A stretch of 64,000 nucleotides of DNA from Lachnospiraceae bacterium (lineage in GTDB: Bacteria > Bacillota > Clostridia > Lachnospirales > Lachnospiraceae). Position 1 is the first letter of the stretch; each line of letters opens with the position of its first letter. The stretch spans positions 1 to 64,000 of the forward strand of contig JAEEND010000022.1 in NCBI GenBank assembly GCA_016283575.1, given 5' to 3'. The notes beneath the pieces are model-generated. The model saw only the letters and a program-made list of their open reading frames with translations. It was not told where the DNA came from and did not search any database. Shown piece by piece: positions 15,415 to 24,600 of the stretch. A program made the position numbers and the translations under genes.

Positions 15415-16923
15415 ATGAATTTATTCAAAAAGGGATTATCCCTTCTCTTGTTGTCGGCCACATTGACTGTTGCACTCTGCGGATGCGGAGGCGATAAGGC
15501 GGATGATTCTTCCCAAATTACCATTGGAATTCCTCAGGATCTTGAGGAAAGTCTTGACCCCCACTACGCAGTGGCGGCAGGAACCAAAGAAATTCTTTTT
15601 AATATCTTTGAAGGCTTGGTTAAGCCTGACAAAAATGGTGATTTAAATCCCGCCGTGGCAGACAGCTACACAATATCAGAGGATGGACTTACTTACACGT
15701 TCCATTTAAGGAAAGGAGTTAAGTTCCATGACGGTTCCGCTGTAACGGCTGAGGATGTTTTATACTGCATCGAAAAAAATGCCGATACTTCCGCGGGCGA
15801 CGCGAACATATCGGCATTTTCTAATATCAAAAATTACTATGCCGATGGCGAAAATATTGTGATCGAATTAAATGTAAAGGACCCTGATTTCCTTGAATAC
15901 ATGACAATGGCCATTATTCCTGCAGGTAATACCGATGCTGCTACAAATCCCATCGGTACCGGTCCTTACAAATATGTTTCAAGAACTCCCCAGGAGAATA
16001 TTATTCTTGAAGCTTTTGACGATTATTACGGTGAAAAAGCAAACATCAAAAACGTAACTCTTAAGATCGTTGCCGATGCAGATTCCGTAGTAATGAATTT
16101 ACTTGGAGGTTCCGTAGATTTATATGCAAGAATCTCTTCAACTCAGGTTGCACAGCTTGCAAATTCTGACTTCAACATTCTTGAAGGAACCATGAACCTG
16201 GTTCAGGCTCTTTATTTAAACAACAATGTTGAACCCTTCAATGATGTAAGAGTACGTCAGGCTTTAAGCTACGCTGTCGATCCCAAGGAGATCATCGATC
16301 TTGCTTTTGACGGCAAGGGTACCGAGATCGGTTCTTCCATGTTCCCTGCTTTCGGTAAGTACTATATCGATGAGACCAAGGACTACTATGAAGTTGATCT
16401 TGATAAGGCAAAAGAACTTTTAACTGAAGCAGGTTACCCCGATGGATTTTCTTTTGCAATTAAAGTACCTTCCAACTATCAGCCCCATATCGATACCGCG
16501 CAGGTTATCGTTGAGCAGTTAAAGAAGATCAATGTTGATGCTAAGATCGAGCTTGTTGAATGGGATTCATGGCTTTCGGATGTATATGCCGGCCGTGATT
16601 TCGCAGCAACAGTTGTCGGTGTAGATGCTTCTACCATGACTGCAAGAGCAATGCTTGAGCGTTTCACATCCGATTCTTCAAAGAACTTTGTGAATTTCGC
16701 AAGCGATGCCTACGATGCGGAATTTGCCGCAGCAATCTCTGCAACCGATATTGATGAGCAGACAGAGCATTATAAAGAATGTGAATGGATTCTTACAAAA
16801 GAATCTGCTAATGTATATTTACAGGATTTAGCTGAATTTGTAGCACTTAACAAGAAGTATACGGGATATGAATTTTATCCTATTTACGTAATGGATATTG
16901 CTAAACTTAAATTAGCTGAATAA
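15415..16923 (+). CDS. Peptide-type ABC transporter substrate-binding lipoprotein (family 5)
   Basis: 502 aa. A basic, hydrophobic signal leads to a lipobox-like LCGC, with Cys24 as the probable lipidated residue. The mature part is a family 5 solute-binding protein (DppA/OppA/NikA type). It shows the family segments NIFEGLVKPDKNGDLNPAVA and YTFHLRKGVKFHDGSAVTAEDV near residues 60-120, and NDVRVRQALSYAVD near 275. It would capture oligopeptides or a similar ligand outside the membrane and deliver it to the two permeases encoded next. The ligand cannot be told from sequence. AAGGAGA lies 8 nt before the start. First gene of a five-gene operon. Confidence 0.93.
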   Translation: MNLFKKGLSLLLLSATLTVALCGCGGDKADDSSQITIGIPQDLEESLDPHYAVAAGTKEILFNIFEGLVKPDKNGDLNPAVADSYTISEDGLTYTFHLRKGVKFHDGSAVTAEDVLYCIEKNADTSAGDANISAFSNIKNYYADGENIVIELNVKDPDFLEYMTMAIIPAGNTDAATNPIGTGPYKYVSRTPQENIILEAFDDYYGEKANIKNVTLKIVADADSVVMNLLGGSVDLYARISSTQVAQLANSDFNILEGTMNLVQALYLNNNVEPFNDVRVRQALSYAVDPKEIIDLAFDGKGTEIGSSMFPAFGKYYIDETKDYYEVDLDKAKELLTEAGYPDGFSFAIKVPSNYQPHIDTAQVIVEQLKKINVDAKIELVEWDSWLSDVYAGRDFAATVVGVDASTMTARAMLERFTSDSSKNFVNFASDAYDAEFAAAISATDIDEQTEHYKECEWILTKESANVYLQDLAEFVALNKKYTGYEFYPIYVMDIAKLKLAE

Positions 16924-16936
16924 GAAAGGAGAGAGC

Positions 16937-17875
16937 GTGAAATACGTTATAAGAAAGCTTGTTACAATGATAATAACTCTTATGGCGGTTTCCGCTCTCG
17001 TTTTTATTTCTTTCCAGCTTATTCCGGGAAATCCTGCCATTTCCAGACTGGGAACCGAGGCGACTCCGGAAAAGATCGCGCGTCTCACCCATGAACTCGG
17101 TCTCGACAGACCTTTACTTACCCGTTATTTTGAATGGATTAAGGGTATTTTTCGCTGGGACTTCGGTATGTCCTACAGTTATAATCAGTCGGTAACAAGC
17201 CTTATTTCGGATAAGCTTGTTATTACATTAATGCTTTCTTTTATCGCTATATTAATTACTGTTCTTGTTTCATTCCCTTTAGGGATTTATGCCGCAAGAA
17301 AAAGCGATACAAAGCTTGATGTTGTGATAAATTCCCTTAATCAATTTATAATGGCGGTTCCTTCTTTCTTTTCAGGAATCCTTATCACACTGATTTTTGG
17401 TGTTATTCTTCGCATATTTACCCCCGGTGCCTTTGTATCATATAAGATCAATATGTTTAAATGTATTTCTTATCTGATCTTCCCGGCAATCGCCATTGCC
17501 CTTCCCAAAATCTCCATGGTGGTAAAGCTTCTTAAGGACACCTGCCTTCAGGAAGCAAAAAAGGATTATGTCAGAACTGCATATTCGAGAGGCAACCGTA
17601 CCAAAGCGGTTTTCTATAAACATGTACTGAAAAATGCCATGGTACCTGTAATTACATTTCTTTCCATGACATTTGCGGATATCATTGCAGGATCCATAAT
17701 TGTTGAGCAGGTATTCAGCGTGCCGGGCCTCGGAAGGCTTCTTCTTACATCTATTTCCGGCCGTGATTATCCCGTATGCGAAGCGATCATATTATTCCTT
17801 GCATTTTTCGTGGTTTTCAGTAATCTGCTTGTTGATCTTTTCTACAGAGTATTAGACCCGAGGATCAGAGTTTAA
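16937..17875 (+). CDS. Peptide-type ABC transporter permease (DppB/OppB type)
   Basis: 312 aa with six membrane helices. The first helix directly follows the start (KYVIRKLVTMIITLMAVSAL), and the cytoplasmic EAA loop is recognisable (YVRTAYSRGNRTKAVFYKHV, about residues 210-230). It forms half of the transmembrane channel with the next gene product. Translation starts at GTG 16937 with AAAGGAGAG 6 nt upstream, 13 bp after the binding protein. Opp, Dpp and Nik systems cannot be separated on this evidence. Confidence 0.93.
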   Translation: MKYVIRKLVTMIITLMAVSALVFISFQLIPGNPAISRLGTEATPEKIARLTHELGLDRPLLTRYFEWIKGIFRWDFGMSYSYNQSVTSLISDKLVITLMLSFIAILITVLVSFPLGIYAARKSDTKLDVVINSLNQFIMAVPSFFSGILITLIFGVILRIFTPGAFVSYKINMFKCISYLIFPAIAIALPKISMVVKLLKDTCLQEAKKDYVRTAYSRGNRTKAVFYKHVLKNAMVPVITFLSMTFADIIAGSIIVEQVFSVPGLGRLLLTSISGRDYPVCEAIILFLAFFVVFSNLLVDLFYRVLDPRIRV

Positions 17876-17881
17876 AATATT

Positions 17882-18685
17882 ATGGAAGTTAACAAAAATA
17901 AACGTATAAAGTTAATATTGGGCATAACTCTCACGGGCATTATTTTTATCATGCTTTTACTGGGAATAATCAAGACTCCCTATGACCCCATGGAAATGAG
18001 CTCTGAACTTAAGCTTACGGGTGCTTCTTTTAAACATATCATGGGTTGCGATCAGTTCGGACGGGACGTGTTTTCAAGAATCCTTGTGGGAGTAAAAGAA
18101 ACTCTGATAGTAGCGGGAGCCGTTGTATTGATAGGCAGCTTTTTCGGCACCATCCTTGGTACCATAACAGGCTATTACGGAGGAATTCTTGATGAGATCC
18201 TTATGAGGATTACCGATGCTGTTCTTGCTTTCCCCTCCATACTTTTATGCCTTCTCATCATAAGCCTGCTTGGAGGCGGAAGAAACACACTGATCCTTGC
18301 GCTCGGTATAGCTTTTATACCTTCTTTTGCAAGGATCATCAGAGGCGAAGTATTAAAGATACGTTCCCTTGATTATATCTATTCCGTTAAGCTTTTCGGA
18401 GCATCGGACTTAAGGATCATATTTATACATATTATCCCGAATCTTAAAAAGGTGCTCTTGTCCACCGTGCTTATCGGTTTTAATAACGCGGTGCTTGCGG
18501 AAGCCGGAATGAGCTATCTCGGTATGGGTGTACAGCCTCCCATGCCAAGCTTAGGTCGAATGCTTAGTGAAGCGCAGACCTATATTTTTACCAATCCTTC
18601 CATTGCGTTATTCCCGGGACTTATTATTGTCATGATGATTCTCGGCTTTTCATTACTTGCTGACGCAGTTTCGGATCTTAAGTAG
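17882..18685 (+). CDS. Peptide-type ABC transporter permease (DppC/OppC type)
   Basis: 267 aa, six membrane helices with a long first periplasmic segment. It includes the family motif MGCDQFGRDVFSRILVGVK near residues 57-75, and the cytoplasmic EAA-type loop near SLDYIYSVKLFGASDLRII. PPMPSLGRMLSEA near the C-terminus is also characteristic. It pairs with the preceding DppB-type protein, 6 bp upstream. Upstream Shine-Dalgarno sequence is weak, so translational coupling is likely. Confidence 0.93.
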   Translation: MEVNKNKRIKLILGITLTGIIFIMLLLGIIKTPYDPMEMSSELKLTGASFKHIMGCDQFGRDVFSRILVGVKETLIVAGAVVLIGSFFGTILGTITGYYGGILDEILMRITDAVLAFPSILLCLLIISLLGGGRNTLILALGIAFIPSFARIIRGEVLKIRSLDYIYSVKLFGASDLRIIFIHIIPNLKKVLLSTVLIGFNNAVLAEAGMSYLGMGVQPPMPSLGRMLSEAQTYIFTNPSIALFPGLIIVMMILGFSLLADAVSDLK

Positions 18686-18712
18686 TTTTGGCTTAAGTCA
18701 AAGTAGGTGTTT

Positions 18713-19495
18713 ATGCTTAAAGTAACTGATCTTTGCATTAAAGTTCATGAAAAAACCACCACGGATACTCTTGTAAAAGACGTGGATCTGTATATGGACC
18801 GGGGCGATATACTTGGTATTGTGGGTGAATCCGGAAGCGGAAAGACCATGACGGCCCTTTCAATCGCCGGGCTACTCAGCCGTCATGACATGGAAAAATC
18901 CGGTGAGATTGAATTTGAAGGTATCAATCTCCTTAATGTGGAAAGAAGAGTGCTTCGCAAGCTTCAGGGCAATGAGATCAGCATGATCTTCCAGGAGCCT
19001 CTTAATTCACTTAATCCATTAAGAAAGATAGGCTGGCTTGTTGAAGAATCCTTACGGATACACACAACACTTGATAAAGAAGAGAGAAAAGAAAGAGCAT
19101 TAAAAGCTTTAAGAGATGTGGAACTTGATAATGTGGAAGCAATATATGAAAGCTATCCTCATGAACTGTCAGGCGGTATGCGGCAGCGTGTCATGATCGC
19201 AGCGGCAATGATAATCGAGCCTAAGCTTCTTATTGCAGATGAACCCACAACTGCTCTTGATGTCACCATTCAGGCTGAGATAGTTGAACTCCTTAAAAAG
19301 ATCAATCGTGAGAGAAATACGGCAATTCTTTTTATTTCCCATGATCTAAGCCTCGTAAATACCTTATGTGAAAATGTGATCGTTATGCAGAACGGTCTGG
19401 TGGTTGAGTCCGGTAAATGTTCTGATATATTTAATAATCCCCAAGAGGAATATACAAAGAAGCTTATTGCAGCCATTCCCAAGAGTCCTTTCTAA
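18713..19495 (+). CDS. Peptide-type ABC transporter ATP-binding protein (DppD/OppD type, short form)
   Basis: 260 aa ATPase: Walker A at 38-45 (GESGSGKT), Q-loop in [12 protein letters not shown], signature LSGGMRQRV near 152, Walker [13 protein letters not shown] and switch His in FISHDLS. Typical DppD/OppD proteins are about 320-330 aa and carry a C-terminal extension. This one stops soon after the nucleotide-binding domain. The start is ATG 18713 with AGTAGGTG upstream; the GTG at 18707 is within that site. It powers import together with the next ATPase. Confidence 0.93.
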   Translation: MLKVTDLCIKVHEKTTTDTLVKDVDLYMDRGDILGIVGESGSGKTMTALSIAGLLSRHDMEKSGEIEFEGINLLNVERRVLRKLQGNEISMIFQEPLNSLNPLRKIGWLVEESLRIHTTLDKEERKERALKALRDVELDNVEAIYESYPHELSGGMRQRVMIAAAMIIEPKLLIADEPTTALDVTIQAEIVELLKKINRERNTAILFISHDLSLVNTLCENVIVMQNGLVVESGKCSDIFNNPQEEYTKKLIAAIPKSPF

Positions 19496-19505
19496 AGGTT
19501 TAAAT

Positions 19506-20240
19506 ATGGAAAATGTTTTAGAAGTAAAAGATTTATATGTAAAATTTAAAAAAGATAAAAAGCCATTTTATGCTGTTGACGGTGTTTCTTTTGAGATAAA
19601 AGAAGGAGAGATCCTGGGGCTTGCAGGTGAATCGGGATGCGGTAAGTCATCTCTTTCAAGAGCGATCCTCGGAATCATTAAAAAGAATGTAACCGGTGAG
19701 ATTATTCATTATACCAAGCGCCCCCAGATGGTATTTCAGGACCCTGCGGGAAGCCTTGATCCCGGTAAAAGAATCGGCTTTATTTTAGAGGAACCATTAA
19801 AGATTCAGGGCGGTTTTTCAAAAGAGGAGAGGGCCGCGGAAGTTATGAATATGCTTCATCTTGTGGATCTTCCCGAAGAGATCCTTAACAGATTTCCTGA
19901 TGAATTATCGGGTGGTCAGAGACAGAGAGTATGTATAGCGGCAGCTTTGATGCAGAAACCGAAGTTACTTATTGCCGACGAACCGGTTTCCGCCCTTGAT
20001 GTTACGGTTCAGAGTCAGATTCTTGAATTGCTTAAGAAACTGCATAAAGAATTGAATTTATCGGTTTTGTTTATTTCCCATGACTTAAGAGTGGTATATA
20101 ATCTATGTGACAGAGTTATGGTTATGAAATCCGGTAAGATTGTTGATATGGGATTGAAGGATGAAGTATTTTTTAATCCTAAGGATCCTTATACCAGAAT
20201 CTTAATGGACGCTGCCAGAACAAAATATGTTAAAAATTGA
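19506..20240 (+). CDS. Peptide-type ABC transporter ATP-binding protein (DppF/OppF type, short form)
   Basis: 244 aa ATPase with Walker A at 41-48 (GESGCGKS), Q-loop [12 protein letters not shown], signature LSGGQRQRV, Walker [13 protein letters not shown] and FISHDLRV. It is shorter than most DppF proteins, mirroring its partner. The start ATG 19506 begins the usual family N-terminus ([11 protein letters not shown]) 10 bp after the previous stop. The longer in-frame start at 19404 would run through the partner gene. Last gene of the importer operon. Confidence 0.93.
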   Translation: MENVLEVKDLYVKFKKDKKPFYAVDGVSFEIKEGEILGLAGESGCGKSSLSRAILGIIKKNVTGEIIHYTKRPQMVFQDPAGSLDPGKRIGFILEEPLKIQGGFSKEERAAEVMNMLHLVDLPEEILNRFPDELSGGQRQRVCIAAALMQKPKLLIADEPVSALDVTVQSQILELLKKLHKELNLSVLFISHDLRVVYNLCDRVMVMKSGKIVDMGLKDEVFFNPKDPYTRILMDAARTKYVKN

Positions 20241-20248
20241 TTTTGCTA

Positions 20249-20275
20249 TAAAGTATTTTGATTTTTGTCCGATAT
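20249..20275 (+). promoter_or_regulatory. Flagellar-type (sigma-D/sigma-28) promoter
   Basis: TAAA at 20249-20252, a 15-bp spacer, then TCCGATAT at 20268-20275. This matches the Bacillus sigma-D consensus TAAA-N15-GCCGATAT at 11 of 12 positions. It lies 67 bp before the next start codon, and no sigma-A promoter competes with it. Confidence 0.7.
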
Positions 20276-20342
20276 TATTTATGTAAGCGTGAAAAAGTAA
20301 TGGATTTATGTTTGATAAATGGATTTATCGGAGGATTTAAAA

Positions 20343-20735
20343 ATGGCATTAAACGGAATTTCTCAGTACGGTGGTTTATATAATAATTACAGAGTAGTAG
20401 ATATACCCAAGGTTGATGTTAAGACTGTTGAAGAACAGGATCTTAAGAAGCGCGAAGAAGCAGTTGTTCCTTCTCTTGAAACTTTTGAACCTGTTGTTGC
20501 CGATAACAGAACAAAATCTGCTGACCTTGAAAATATCTCTCTTAACTTTAACAAAAATGATGATTATTCTTATATCGGAATGGATTTCTCCATTGAATCT
20601 CTTGATATGGAACAGGCTATTTCCGACATGAAGAAGGATAAGATTCTTGAAGATTATCAGTATTTTGTAGGATCTTCCACTGAGCTTAATGAAAAGTTCG
20701 CAAGCGAAGACGGAAAGGTTATGCTTAAATTCTAA
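20343..20735 (+). CDS. Uncharacterised small acidic protein, 130 aa, behind a flagellar-type promoter
   Basis: 130 aa, soluble and acidic, with no signal peptide. The C-terminal part (SLDMEQAISDMKKDKILEDY then QYFVGSS) resembles a short conserved protein I associate with motile Lachnospiraceae; I know no function for it. The ATG at 20343 has a strong GGAGG 8 nt upstream; an in-frame ATG at 20319 lies before that site. The sigma-D-type promoter suggests expression with flagellar or chemotaxis genes. A flagellar accessory, secreted or regulatory role is possible, but nothing in the sequence settles it. Confidence 0.75.
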   Translation: MALNGISQYGGLYNNYRVVDIPKVDVKTVEEQDLKKREEAVVPSLETFEPVVADNRTKSADLENISLNFNKNDDYSYIGMDFSIESLDMEQAISDMKKDKILEDYQYFVGSSTELNEKFASEDGKVMLKF

Positions 20736-20757
20736 TTTAAAGGGTCATGGTGTACAC

Positions 20758-22455
20758 ATGAAAAAGTTACCTAAAATAGCGGCTCTTATTTTGATCGAAA
20801 TAAGAGTTATCCTGGCACTGAGGCTTGGCATTGAATTTCATGCAAGTCAGTTGTGGGACGATAATCTTATGATGCAGTATGCGGGTTTGAACTCGCATTT
20901 TTTGCGTCCCGAATATTTTTCTCTTGTTAAAAACATGAGCTTTCCTCTTTTTATAAGGCTCACTTCTTTTACAAAGATTCCTTTGCCGGTTACAATGGCC
21001 CTTGTCTGGTCCGTAGCTGCCATAATCACCTTTTATACCATAAACAGATTTTTGCCCCGTTTTAAAGCGGTTTCTTATTTTTCTTTTGTTTATGTTCTTT
21101 TTATGCCACAGGCATTTGAAATGTGGAGCGGCGTGCGTCTTTACAGAAACATGATAATTGCACCCTTTTCATTGATCACCCTGCTCTTGATCATAAATAT
21201 GACCCGAGATGCTTATAAAATGCATAAGGCTTCATACCTTGTTGCGGTTTTGCTTGGAATCATATTTACATTCACTTATTACATCAAAGAAGACGGCCTC
21301 TGGCTTATTTGCTGCCTTATTTTAGGAATGGTCATCGCTTTTATAAATATATATTTTTCAAAAGAAAAATATATAAAGAAAGCAGTTCTTGTAATACTTC
21401 CACTCTGTATTTTCATGGCGGGTTCCCTTGGTTATAAAGCGGTAAATTATAAGTTCTTTCACGTATTTGAAATTAATACGAGAACGGGCGGAGAACCCGG
21501 AAGATTTTTGAATATTCTTTATTCCATGGATTCGGATCACAGGTCCATGTATTGCTGGACTCCCTACGATACCATTGAAAAAGCATTTGAATATTCAGAG
21601 ACCCTTTCAAAGCATCCCGAGCTTCTTGACAGTATCATGCATACGGACTGGAGAGACGGAGATATTGTAAAGAATCCCATACCCGGAGACCATCTCGGAT
21701 GGATATTAAGAGACTCTCTTTACCTTACGGGACTGTTTACATCGGAAAAGGATATTGATGAGTTCTTTGAAAATGTAAATGATGAACTTGAAGCTGCTAT
21801 TAAGGACGGGGATATCAAAAAGGAAAAGGATGCCATTCAGATCGTAGGTTCCGCCGGCGGATATACCGTAGAAGAGATAAAGTTTTTAACAGAACTTGAA
21901 AAAGAAGGTTTACTCGGAGCAGTTTTATTAAAGGGATATGTTCCGGGACTTGGCGGCGTTACCGATGAAGAAATAGTAGAAAACTATGAACTGGTAGATG
22001 CGACCAAGGAATATACCAATGTAAATTATCTTGATGATTATTCTTCAATGAGAGCGGGAAGTATACAGACTGCCGGCATTGTAAAGGTTATTTTCGGTAT
22101 ATATAAAGTGATAAATGCCTGCCTGTTTGTTATTACAATTCTTTCTTTTGTATATGGCATTGCAAGACTGATCGCCTCCAAAAATAAAAACGGCAGATTC
22201 TTTTATCTTGCGGGAAGTATTGTATTTTTTGGGATTGCCCTGGTTTATGACTTCGCCATCAGCTGGTTTTCCGCCTTTATTTTTGTAAATGACGGAATAA
22301 GCAACCTGACTCTCAATTTTTATAATATTTCCTTACCGGCCCTTTTGTTTATTTCATATATTTTCGCTATAATATTTATAGTGAAGGATGTGATCACCTT
22401 CCTGCCCGGGAAGGCATCCTTACAGAATAGAAATACGGTAGGTAAAAATGTTTAA
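20758..22455 (+). CDS. Polytopic membrane protein, possible GT-C type glycosyltransferase
   Basis: 565 aa. About nine or ten membrane helices fill residues 7-240 and 435-560, with a large hydrophilic domain (about 245-430) between them. An early WDDN motif in the first outer loop (about residue 34-37) recalls the acidic pair of lipid-sugar-dependent GT-C enzymes such as the GT39/ArnT group. That resemblance is topological and motif-level only. The start at 20758 has AAAGGGTCATGG upstream. It overlaps the next gene by 8 bp, suggesting co-transcription. It could equally be a membrane protein of unknown role. Confidence 0.65.
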   Translation: MKKLPKIAALILIEIRVILALRLGIEFHASQLWDDNLMMQYAGLNSHFLRPEYFSLVKNMSFPLFIRLTSFTKIPLPVTMALVWSVAAIITFYTINRFLPRFKAVSYFSFVYVLFMPQAFEMWSGVRLYRNMIIAPFSLITLLLIINMTRDAYKMHKASYLVAVLLGIIFTFTYYIKEDGLWLICCLILGMVIAFINIYFSKEKYIKKAVLVILPLCIFMAGSLGYKAVNYKFFHVFEINTRTGGEPGRFLNILYSMDSDHRSMYCWTPYDTIEKAFEYSETLSKHPELLDSIMHTDWRDGDIVKNPIPGDHLGWILRDSLYLTGLFTSEKDIDEFFENVNDELEAAIKDGDIKKEKDAIQIVGSAGGYTVEEIKFLTELEKEGLLGAVLLKGYVPGLGGVTDEEIVENYELVDATKEYTNVNYLDDYSSMRAGSIQTAGIVKVIFGIYKVINACLFVITILSFVYGIARLIASKNKNGRFFYLAGSIVFFGIALVYDFAISWFSAFIFVNDGISNLTLNFYNISLPALLFISYIFAIIFIVKDVITFLPGKASLQNRNTVGKNV

Positions 22456-23455
22456 GACCTTTTATCCAGATTTAAATTATGAATCGGCATATGATATAGA
22501 TTATGCTTTTTTTAAAAGAGCAGGATTCGAAAATATAATATTTGATATAGATAATACTCTTGTTCCTCATGGAGCTCCGGCGGATGAGAGAGCGGTAAAG
22601 TTAATTAAATCCCTTCACGATGAAGGCTTCAAAGTATTATTTTTATCAAATAATAAAGAACCGAGAGTGAAGAGCTTTGCGGATTTAGTTGAATCTTTAT
22701 ATGTTTATAAAGCGGGAAAGCCTTCTAAAAAAGGCTTTATACGGGCTCTTGATGCATTAAACGGCACTGTTTTAAATACAATGTTTGTAGGCGACCAGCT
22801 TTTTACGGATATATGGGGCGCCAAGTCCTTTGGCCTTTTATCGATCCTTGTCGGTAAGATCGATAAAAAAGAAGAGATTCAGATCGTATTAAAAAGGATC
22901 CTTGAAAAGCCCATTATTCATTCTTATAAGAAAAACATCAGGAAAATGGGATTTCCCGTTGTGCTTACGGGCTTTATGGGAGCGGGAAAGACTACGGTTG
23001 CTAAAGAACTTGCGGCCTTACTTACGATTCCCTATATAGATCTTGATAAGAAAATCGAAGAATCAGAGGGTAGAAGCATTCCTGATATATTCAAAACCGA
23101 AGGTGAAGAATATTTTCGTGAAAAAGAATATGAAATGCTTAAAAAATACTCCGAAGGTAAATTTATTATTGCAACCGGCGGCGGAGTGGTAACAAATGAA
23201 AAATCGGTTAAGATTCTAAAAAGCTTAAAATCGGTGTATTATTTAAACAGTGATTTCGATATTCTTTTTGAGAGGATAAGGGGTGACGGAAACAGACCCC
23301 TGTCACAGGATTATGAAAGCACTAAAGCGCGATTTTTAAGTCGTGAAAATCTATATTTATGTACTTCCAAGAAACACGTTAACTGTAACGGCAAGTCGGT
23401 TTCAGACATTGCCCGGGAGATTTTAAGGAGGATGCATGAAGATACTGGTTGTTAA
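22448..23455 (+). CDS. Fusion of a YqeG-type HAD phosphatase and shikimate kinase
   Basis: 335 aa with two clear domains. Residues 1-155 form a HAD-IIIA phosphatase of the YqeG family: nucleophile loop D33-I-D35-N-T, FLSNN at 65-69, KAGKPSKKGF and FVGDQLFTDIWGA. Residues 168-332 form a shikimate kinase (AroK): P-loop G175-FMGAGKTT183, DLDKKIEE, ATGGGVV and RPL. Shikimate kinase phosphorylates shikimate with ATP. YqeG relatives are phosphatases, one of which acts on phosphatidylglycerophosphate in other lineages. The single frame crosses both domains without a stop. It overlaps aroQ by 20 bp, which fits the kinase role. Confidence 0.9.
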   Translation: MFKTFYPDLNYESAYDIDYAFFKRAGFENIIFDIDNTLVPHGAPADERAVKLIKSLHDEGFKVLFLSNNKEPRVKSFADLVESLYVYKAGKPSKKGFIRALDALNGTVLNTMFVGDQLFTDIWGAKSFGLLSILVGKIDKKEEIQIVLKRILEKPIIHSYKKNIRKMGFPVVLTGFMGAGKTTVAKELAALLTIPYIDLDKKIEESEGRSIPDIFKTEGEEYFREKEYEMLKKYSEGKFIIATGGGVVTNEKSVKILKSLKSVYYLNSDFDILFERIRGDGNRPLSQDYESTKARFLSRENLYLCTSKKHVNCNGKSVSDIAREILRRMHEDTGC

Positions 23456-23864
23456 CGGGCCCAACATCAATATGCTTGGAAAAAGAGATCCTGAATTTTA
23501 CGGAAACAGAGATTACAACGATTTACTTAATATGATCGGAGATTTTGCTCTTAAAACCAATAATCAGGTTGAGGTTTTTCAGAGTAACCATGAAGGTGCC
23601 ATAATCGACCGCCTTCAGGATGCATATTCTGACGGAACCGAAGGGGTGGTCATCAATCCCGGAGCATATACGCATTACAGTTATGCGATACATGACGCTC
23701 TCGAGATCCTTAAGGTAAAGAAGATAGAAGTACATATTTCGGATATCAATGCCCGCGAAAGCTTCCGTGCGGTTTCCGTGACGGCTCCCGCCTGTGATGA
23801 ACAGATTGTGGGCGAAGGCTTTGACGGCTATATTCATGCGTTGGAAATGCTTCTTTTACCTTAA
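23436..23864 (+). CDS. aroQ: 3-dehydroquinate dehydratase, type II
   Basis: 142 aa, the small dodecameric type II enzyme that converts 3-dehydroquinate to 3-dehydroshikimate. It opens with the family signature (LVVNGPNINMLGKRDPEFYG), placing catalytic Tyr22 in the flexible loop. It also has NPGAYTHYSYAIHDAL and EVHISDINARESFR. The ATG at 23436 lies inside the end of the shikimate kinase fusion gene, with an AAGGAGG 5 nt upstream. Two shikimate-pathway activities are therefore translationally linked. Confidence 0.97.
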   Translation: MKILVVNGPNINMLGKRDPEFYGNRDYNDLLNMIGDFALKTNNQVEVFQSNHEGAIIDRLQDAYSDGTEGVVINPGAYTHYSYAIHDALEILKVKKIEVHISDINARESFRAVSVTAPACDEQIVGEGFDGYIHALEMLLLP

Positions 23865-23886
23865 ATGCATGAATAGATTTTTTTGC

Positions 23887-23915
23887 TTGAAAATTATATG
23901 GCTTTGATATAAAAT
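23887..23915 (+). promoter_or_regulatory. Sigma-A promoter of efp
   Basis: TTGAAA at 23887-23892, a 17-bp spacer and TAAAAT at 23910-23915. It lies in the 92-bp gap before efp. Confidence 0.65.
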
Positions 23916-23956
23916 GTTATAGAATTATTTTGTGAAAGTTTTCTAGGAGGAAAAAT

Positions 23957-24514
23957 ATGATTTCTGCAGGCGATTTCAGAAATGGTGTTACCATTGACAT
24001 CGATGGCGCTATTTTTCAGATTGTTGAATTCCAGCATGTAAAGCCCGGTAAGGGAGCTGCTTTTGTAAGAACAAAGCTTAAAAATATTATCAACGGTGGT
24101 GTAGTTGAACGTACATTCAGACCTACCGAAAAGTTCCCTCAGGCACACATTGACAGAAGCGATATGCAGTATCTGTACAATGATGGCGATTTATATTATT
24201 TCATGAACGTGGAAAATTACGAACAGGTAGCTTTAAATACCGATACTATCGGTGATTCTCTTAAATTTGTAAAGGAAAACGAAATGTGTCGTGTATGTTC
24301 ACATGCAGGAAACGTATTCGCTGTTGAACCTCCTTTATTTGTAGAACTTGAGATTACCGAAACCGAACCCGGATTCAAGGGCGATACTGCAACAGGCGCA
24401 TCCAAGCCCGCTATCGTTGAAACCGGCGCTCAGGTAAGCGTTCCCTTATTCGTAAACCAGGGTGATGTAATTAAGATCGACACTCGTACAGGTGAATACT
24501 TATCAAGAGTTTAA
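23957..24514 (+). CDS. efp: Translation elongation factor P
   Basis: 185 aa, three beta-barrel domains mimicking tRNA. EF-P rescues ribosomes stalled on polyproline. The tip loop PGKGAAFVR holds Lys32, the residue modified in some bacteria; no modification gene (epmA/B, ymfI) is adjacent. The C-terminal signature [12 protein letters not shown] is intact. AGGAGGAAA lies 6 nt before the start. It has its own promoter and terminator. Confidence 0.98.
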   Translation: MISAGDFRNGVTIDIDGAIFQIVEFQHVKPGKGAAFVRTKLKNIINGGVVERTFRPTEKFPQAHIDRSDMQYLYNDGDLYYFMNVENYEQVALNTDTIGDSLKFVKENEMCRVCSHAGNVFAVEPPLFVELEITETEPGFKGDTATGASKPAIVETGAQVSVPLFVNQGDVIKIDTRTGEYLSRV

Positions 24515-24529
24515 TTCGCTTTCAATGCC

Positions 24530-24561
24530 AAGAGACAACATTTATGTTGTCTCTTTTTTTA
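24530..24561 (+). terminator. Rho-independent terminator of efp
   Basis: AAGAGACAACA / TGTTGTCTCTT around a 5-nt loop (TTTA-type), then a T-tract. Confidence 0.9.
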
Positions 24562-24600
24562 TTTTTTGGGGAAAATACTAATGGGAGAGAAAGGTATTTT

